A stretch of 64,000 nt of DNA from Chara braunii (Eukaryota > Streptophyta > Charophyceae > Charales > Characeae): the NCBI GenBank assembly GCA_003427395.1, contig BFEA01000066.1, positions 3,247,169 to 3,311,168 of the forward strand, in the 5' to 3' direction. Every line of letters begins with the position of its first letter. Position 1 is the first letter of the stretch. The notes below the pieces were generated by a model that ran no database searches, was not told the DNA's origin, and was given only the letters and a program-made list of their open reading frames with translations. Below are positions 57,632 to 64,000 of the stretch, piece by piece. The translations under genes were made by a program, and so were the position numbers.

Positions 57632-58590
57632 ACATGCTGGGTTATGGCCAGTGTGCCCTCAGCATTGGTTGGGACGTGGTCAGTGTACCGCCAACCGCGG
57701 GATCATTATGTGCTGGGATATGGCCAGTGTACCGCCAGCTTCAGACGATGATTTTATGCTGGGACGTGAATAGTGTGCCGCCAGGTTCAGACGATGATTA
57801 TATGCTGGGACGTGGACAGTGTGCCGCCAGCTTCAGACGATGATTATATGCTGGGACGTGAACAGTGTGCCGCCAGCTTCAGACGATGATTATATGTTGG
57901 GACGTGGACAGTGTGTCGCCAACTTCAGACGATGATTATATGCTGGGACATGGACAGTGTGCCGCCAGCTTCAGACGATGATTATACGCTGGGACGTGGA
58001 CAGTGTGCCGCCAACTTCAGACGATGATTATATGTTGGGACGTGGACAGTGTGCCGCCAACTTCAGACGATGATTATATGCTGGGACGTGGACAGTGTTG
58101 CCGCCAGCTACAGATGGTGATGATATGCTGGGACGTAGACAGTGTTGCCGCCAGCTACTGATGATGATGATATGCTGGNNNNNNNNNNNNNNNNNNNNNN
58201 NNNNNNNNNNNNNNNNNNTGATGATGATATGCTGGGATGTGGCCAGTGCGCCGCCAGCTACAGATGATGATAATATGCTAGGACGTGGACAGTGTTGCCG
58301 CCAGCTACAGATGATGATGATATGCTGGGACGTGGAAAATGTTGCCGTGAGCTACACATGAAGATTATATGCTGGGACGTGGACAGTGTGCCGCCAACTA
58401 CTGATGATGATTATGTGTTGGGACGTGGACAGTGTGCCTCCAATTACTGATGATGGTTATGTGCTGCGACGTATCCAGTGAGCCGCCAACTATAGATGAT
58501 GATTATACGTTGGGACGTGGCCAGTGAGCCGCCTGCTATAGATGATGATTATACGCTGGGACGTGGCCCGTATGCCGCCAGCTGCAGCCG
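57632..58590. repeat. 46-bp minisatellite, about 20 copies
   Basis: Unit GCTGGGACGTGGACAGTGTG, CCGCCAGCTTCAGACGATGA, TTATAT. 46 is not a multiple of three, so it is not coding. 40 N at 58,179-58,218 interrupt it. Units before the gap mostly have TTCAGACGATG; many later ones have TACAGATGATG. Confidence 0.93.
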
Positions 58591-59998
58591 ACAGTCGGCT
58601 CGCTATGATTATGATATGATTTCGGAGGCCGGAGCTGGAAACGAGCTGTCTATGATGGCTCGGCTCAATGGTGGACTCATGTGTCTGCCGGGCCCAGATT
58701 GGCCCCAGTTTTGTATGAATGTAAGTTAAAATTTTAAATTTCAATTCATTGCATTGTATCTGGCTTGTCACGTGTCAGTCCTGGGATATGCCTGGGGATT
58801 AGGAGACAGTTCTTGGGATTTCAGTTCTTGCCTCTTATTGTATTTTTTTGATCTGCATGACATTGTGAAATGAATGGCTGTGGGATAATGTGAAAGTATG
58901 TTTTCTTCCTCTCATAAGTCAGCGCTCAATTGATGGGGCAACCTCCTAGTACGATAGCGTAAGGAGGATTGCCTAGCATCATCTGACACAAGTTGATTGG
59001 TTATTCCTGAAAGAGGGTGGTACTTAACCTAGTGAAGTGTTACAGTGGCAAGGGACTCAGGATCGTCGGGATGGGGTTCCTCTCCAGATGGGCCTTCGCG
59101 GTTACGCACTGCCGAACTCTGAAGGGATAGGAAGTCAGTCATGTGTCATAGTCGATGGAGTGATATGTCCGATCTTGTGGTCGGGGCGAAGATCACTCAG
59201 CATCGCAGCGGTTCGGGGCTTGTTGCATTCTTTGTGATGGAAAAAGTGTTCTCACTGCAACCGTCGGGCTCTCGCAACGGCTCACCGGCGAGAATCTAAC
59301 CATAGTGACGTCCCCTGCAGTGTCAACACTTATGTCCTTCATGAAGAGGTAGAGAGTTTCAACTGCGCCTCTTGAGCAAGAGATGATTCCCTTAAATAGG
59401 TTCTCACAGGTTCAGAGGCTAGCTGGGTTGGCGGGGCATCCGAGCCATAGTGGCTGATAGCCTCGAACCCTCGGGTGGTTAGCCGTTCCCGAGGCGCCGC
59501 GTGGCGACCTGATCCGCCTGCTGGAAAGGAAGGAGGCATCCTAAGCCTCTCCCAGAATCCGACAATTAGCTGATCAAGGTGGTAGACTCCTACTATCACT
59601 TTGATCGGGGTGTCTCTAGGGAGCCGTGTCTCCAGGGGCATTCCCTTGGCATCGGGCCAAGCCAGGTATCCACTGCCCAGCTGGCAACTAGGCCATTATG
59701 GCCTCCTAGCCCACTATTGCAAAGCTTAATTGTGGACTTGCTTTGACTTACCAGTCAGGTCTGGTCGGGTGTTGGTTGGCTCCCCGCACAGTTGCAAAGA
59801 GTCGGACGTTAGTCAAGAAGTCAAGCGAGTAGACAGAAGCTCTGATGTCGACTAATGAGCTTCTGATCCATGGGTCTGCACTCATCGGAGTGAGGGCTTC
59901 ATGAAGGGGTGTGCGGCTCCCCGTGAGCTGTTCTGAGGAAGGGCTCGGAGGGGAGAGAAGGTTAACAACAGTCGTATTTTTCATCACCACTTTAGGAC
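58591..59998. other. No gene seen
   Basis: No conserved frame, no recognisable domain. The direct neighbour is the hairpin at 60,000. Confidence 0.5.
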
Positions 59999-59999
59999 A

Positions 60000-60176
60000 C
60001 CCTTCACTACTTCAGGATACAGCTAGCCTAAACAGGTGGTTTTCAGGGGCTTTGGACCTTTCACCACTTCATGACCATTCATGTCTGAAAATCCTGAATG
60101 GTCATGAAGTGGTGAAAGCTTCGAAGACCCTGAAAACCACCCGTTTAGGCAGGTTGCATCCTCAAGTGGTGAAGGG
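60000..60176. repeat. Long inverted repeat, ~82-bp arms, 13-nt loop
   Basis: The left arm 60,000-60,081 (ends CACTTCATGACCATTCA) is the imperfect reverse complement of 60,095-60,176 (starts TGAATGGTCATGAAGTG). The loop is TGTCTGAAAATCC. Two more direct partial copies of the arm lie at 60,178-60,352. Confidence 0.9.
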
Positions 60177-60352
60177 TGGTTTTCATGGTCTTCGGACCTT
60201 TCACCACTTCAGGACCATTCAGGATTTTCAGACTGCCCAAAATTCTCACTTGACCACTTCAGGACACCCTTCACCACTTCAGGATGCAGCCTTCATAAAC
60301 AGGTGGTTTTCAGGGTCTTCGGACCTTTCACCACTTCAGGACTATTCATGAT

Positions 60353-61680
60353 TTTCGGAGTGCCCAAAACTCTCACTTCATAATTTTCATTCCTGAATTT
60401 TCAGCTACCCGATAACCGCTTATGTCGGAGGGTGGTCGGACCGCCATGACTGGGAATCAGGACTGACTTTGCTCTGTTTGCCGGGTTGGGTCAGCGGAGG
60501 AGCCCACCAGGGCGAGCTGGGGCACTCTTGGAAGGCCGAAAGGTAAGGCTCCGAGAATGAGTGAGGAAGGGGTGTTGGCAAGGGTCTTTAGGGGAGACCC
60601 TTTTCTCATATTTTTTTTTGGCATGACATGATCTCTGTTTTGCGGGTACCCTACAACCAGACGAAGACAACGGGGTTTGGTATGACCTGGCAGTAAGTGG
60701 CATAGAGCCACTAGACAAACTCATATCCACCCGTGGCTGGACTGCAACTGAGATAATGATGGGGACTATATTGTGCTGATGAGATAGACTAATCCGATGA
60801 GGTTGAAATGAGCAGGCCAGGACTGAGACTTGGACTGCTAGGCCAAACCTAACAATAGGGTTTGGTCTAAGATTGGGTCTGATTACGATAATGCACGAGG
60901 TTAAACCTAATGAGGGGATTGACCTAAGATTGAGATTGATTTAATAATGCAAGAAAACGGGATTGGTAGTATGATTGGGCTGCATGAGCAGTCATGATAT
61001 TTGCGTGCGGTGACTGCACCACGCAAGCTTGATAAGACTAATCCTTTTTTGATTATGATGGTGGCTTGAACCAGAGGTCCATGCCTTATTGAGCAAGCAC
61101 TCGAGCCCTAGCCGGCGAGCACTTTGATGATCGCGCACACGAACTAGAGTCAGTGGTTAATTTTTTTTTTCGAATGCTCGCCTGCCTTGTCGTGACGGAC
61201 GCAGAGACGGTTCAATGACTCTACGCGCCGCTTTGACCCACACAGAGACTGGAGAAGGATTAATAAATTAAATCTCCGACCACCGAGGCCGGAAGGTTAG
61301 TCTAGCAAAAAGGGAGTCGCACGGGAGGCGACGACGACACACTGTGTTAGTAGGTTCTGGCTAAAGCAACAAGAATGTGTTAGTTGTGAGCCTACCTTGT
61401 GGCTAGGGCAGCCGAAAGGGGGCGTACTGCCTACCATAATAAGTAGCAAAAACCATGAAAGGCCTAAACTAGCATTTGATAACAGGCTGAGGGTCTGTTA
61501 CACCGACGGAACCAACATGTACCTTACTTATAGAGAGGCTGCTCTTATCTTAATTGAGCTAGGAGCTAGCCCAATAGGTATAGGTGTGGATTGATGTGCT
61601 GGGGATTTGGGGATTAAGTCTATCTGGCCTTTGGGCTAGTTCCTTTTTTTTAACACGGAGTTTTCATTGATTTCACCCCG
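60353..61680. other. No gene seen
   Basis: A short frame at 61,397-61,594 has no recognisable domain or homolog in the window. Confidence 0.45.
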
Positions 61681-61689
61681 CGCTCGAAC

Positions 61690-61770
61690 AATCAGGGCTC
61701 GAACCTGCTACTTTAGAATTAGAAGTATAGGGATGTTAGTTAGTTATTTAGGCCACCTGCCGCACGCGAC
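61690..61770 (-). other. tRNA-derived (SINE-like) relic
   Basis: The minus strand has a perfect B-box GGTTCGAGCCC (T arm). About 50 nt upstream is GTGGCCTAAATAACTAAC, a weak A-box. The spacing fits a tRNA but the cloverleaf is poor. Confidence 0.4.
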
Positions 61771-62674
61771 GGGAGCCTGACACTTGGTTTGCTCGGGAAG
61801 TTAGTAGTTAGATTCTTTATCTTTTGTTTTTCTTTTTCTTTTTTCTTTTCTTTTTCTTTTACTTTCTTTTACCGTTATTAGTTAGATTTAGTTGTGGTCG
61901 TACTCCGTTTTTTATAAAGGCTCATATGAATCTACCCCAGACAAAAGGGGCAGATTCATTACACTGTCCACGCGAGTAGAGGTGTGAGATCCGTAGATTG
62001 TGCGCCTCACCGGGGTCTCGGTTTTCCGAGCACCTCGGGCGAAAGGGAAGAACCCCACGAGATAGATAAAAGGGGCGAGTGCACGAGGGCGAATGTGCGA
62101 GTGAGAGAAGCGCGTGGGTGGGGGAGCATGCAGGCGTGCGAGTAAGCGAACGTACGAGCATACAAGCGTGCGGAAGTCCAGTCGAGCGCTAGGGAAGAGC
62201 GGGAAGAGAGGTGTGCACGAAAGCAAACNTACGAGAAGCTTGCAATAACGAACGTGCGAGAGGAAGAAACGTGCGAGTGGAAACAGGCTCGAAGGAGAAG
62301 TGTGCAAGCGTGCGAAAGTGCAAACGAGCACGAGGGAAGGAACGGAGAAGAGAGGGCGTGCGCGGAAACGTAAAGGAAGAAAGGAGAGAAAGAGGGAAAG
62401 GAGGAGAAGGACAGCTAGGAGAAGGGGGGTGAGAGAGGAGGACGCTTACAAGAATCTGCGAACATACGATTGCGGAAGCAACAATACGGACGACTACGAA
62501 GGCGATACCGAAGAAACAAGAAAGAGAGAGAACGGGTAAGCTTCCAATCCTGATACTAACCTCCCCCAACCTTTCGCTATACAAACGACACATTCACCAA
62601 CTACGTGCGTACGTATGAGAGGGAGAGGGAGAGCGAAAAAGAGCGGGAGAGACAATAAGTCTCCAATCTTGGCC

Positions 62675-62804
62675 GATGGCTAAGTCTCCCACCCGCGGCT
62701 CACCGCACGCAACTTGGTTCGATAGGAGGAGCAATTCAAAAAGTGACAGTGTGTACTTCCACGTTTCAGCGGAAGATTCATTTCTTGTTCATCCTATCGA
62801 TGGA

Positions 62805-62839
<35 letters not shown>

Positions 62840-63585
62840 AAAGAGAGTGAGGAAGGGTTACAGAGATACCTCATGGTCACCTCGGTCGGATGCCAGACTC
62901 TCACCCCCCCTCCCGATCACAGCGCACCCTCGACTCGACTATATCAGACCGGTGAGATAGCGTGGATACACTCGTCTCTCTTTATATTAATATTAATGTT
63001 ATTATTGTTATTATTATTACTTTATAAAAGATTATTTATATTATTATTATTATTATTATTATTATTGCTACTATTATTGCGATTAGATCTCACCTTCGAT
63101 TCCAGCTAAGTACATACGAGGGAATCAGTGCAGAAGGAAGACAACACACGGGCAAGATGGGAGACGAGTGCGCACTAAAGAAGGCGGATGTGTGAATGAG
63201 GCGGAGGCGAGCAATGTCAGAAAGAGAAAACGTGTGAGTATGTGTGTGTGTGAGAGAGAGAGAGACAGCTAAGTCTCTGGCCCGCACCTTGCCGCACACT
63301 ACTTGGAACGATAGATCAAGCAAATCATAAGGTGGCAGTGTATATATCCACGTTTCAGCGGAAGATTCCTTCCGTTCTTGCTTGCTCTATCGATGGAGTA
63401 TGCGTGTGTGTGTGTGTGTGTATGTGTGTATGTGCGTGAGTGAATAGGGGTGTGTGTGCTCCTACTTCGCCGGGGGCCTCGCTCTACTTTCCACCGATCT
63501 ATGGGAAAAATCGAATGAATCTACCACTACCACGCGGGCATGTACGCTGGCTCTACCCTCTTGCGAATGAACACGTGAGTGTGAG

Positions 63586-63648
<63 letters not shown>

Positions 63649-63674
63649 NTGTGTGTGTGTGTGTGTATGTGTGT

Positions 63675-63715
<41 letters not shown>

Positions 63716-64000
63716 ACAGCTAAGTCTCCTGTCCGCACCTCACCGCATGCCACGTAAATCGATCGATCAAACAAATTAAGAAGTGGCCTTGTATATTTCC
63801 ACGATCCAGCGGAAGATTCATTTCGTTTTTGCTCATCATATCGATGGAATGTGTGTGTGTGTGTGTGTGTGTGTGTGAGAGGGAAAAAGAGAGTTAAGTT
63901 TCCAACCTGCACCTCACCGCGCGCTCCTTGGAGCGATGAAATGGGCAAATAAAAAGGTGACCTTGTATATTTCCGCAATTCAGCAGAAGATTCATTCCGT
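62675..64000. repeat. Dispersed-tandem 160-bp repeat with (GT)n, four copies
   Basis: Copies begin at about 62,688, 63,268, 63,720 and 63,893 with a GCTAAGTCTCC-like word and CACCGCA. They continue through CGTTTCAGCGGAAGATTCAT and end ATCGATGGAATGTGTGTG, running into GT tracts. The longest GT tract is 63,589-63,713. The last copy runs off the window. Confidence 0.88.

Noticed and set aside
57634-58361. Cys-rich repeat proteins encoded by the 46-bp array
   Set aside because: 46 is not divisible by three, so each unit changes frame.
48428-58590. The two 46-bp arrays as LTR partners of element 3
   Set aside because: Unit sequences are unrelated.
63440-63978. Cys-Val or Thr-His repeat proteins
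   Set aside because: Translation of a (GT)n/(AC)n microsatellite.

Overview
This is eukaryotic, repeat-dominated DNA. I could not support a single intact host gene. Three independent signs point to the green plant lineage. (1) Three retroelements have primer-binding sites matching the 3' end of a plant-type tRNA-Asp (TGGCGCCGTTGCCGGGGA or a close variant). (2) U6 snRNA-like relics have the plant-type 5' stem-loop (GTCC-TTCG-GGAC type). (3) A mitochondrial atp1 fragment reads like a streptophyte ATP synthase alpha subunit. The Gag and Pol wording reminds me of charophyte algae such as Chara, but that is recollection and not a search result. Scattered Ns and two N runs mark this as draft assembly.

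Layout. 1-6.0 kb: no intact gene; a dispersed repeat, an atp1 relic (NUMT), an Arg-rich ORF relic and short tandem duplications. 6.0-15.4 kb: decayed Ty3/gypsy element 1 on the minus strand, whose protease-to-RT segment is inverted in place; upstream of its gag is a tandem array of an unrecognised protein domain. 15.4-20.7 kb: no gene; the second copy of the dispersed repeat and a dense array of 16-bp palindromes ending just before a TATA box. 20.7-47.5 kb: giant minus-strand Ty3/gypsy element 2 with LTRs of about 8 kb, a gag-PR-RT-RNaseH-IN core and a second Gag-like ORF downstream of pol. 47.5-48.7 kb: two minisatellites. 48.9-57.5 kb: plus-strand element 3, a relative of element 1 with the same pre-gag domain array. 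57.6-64 kb: a 46-bp minisatellite, a large hairpin, a tRNA-like relic, and a 160-bp repeat family interleaved with (GT)n.

The most unusual material is in element 2's LTR. In element orientation the LTR carries four tandem U6 snRNA-like copies, then diverged tandem repeats, then about eleven hairpins. Nine of these share a conserved 17-19 nt loop (two of them only its core) while their stems differ in sequence yet still pair, then a 120-bp repeat. Elements 1 and 3 share a second unusual trait: PBS, then about 250-300 bp, then repeated copies of an unrecognised domain of about 130 aa, then gag.

All protein-coding remains are retroelement-derived and broken. Most premature stops sit where relatives or context suggest Trp (TGG), Arg (CGA) or Gln (CAG), the pattern expected from C-to-T decay of methylated DNA. 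None of the three elements could be autonomous as assembled.
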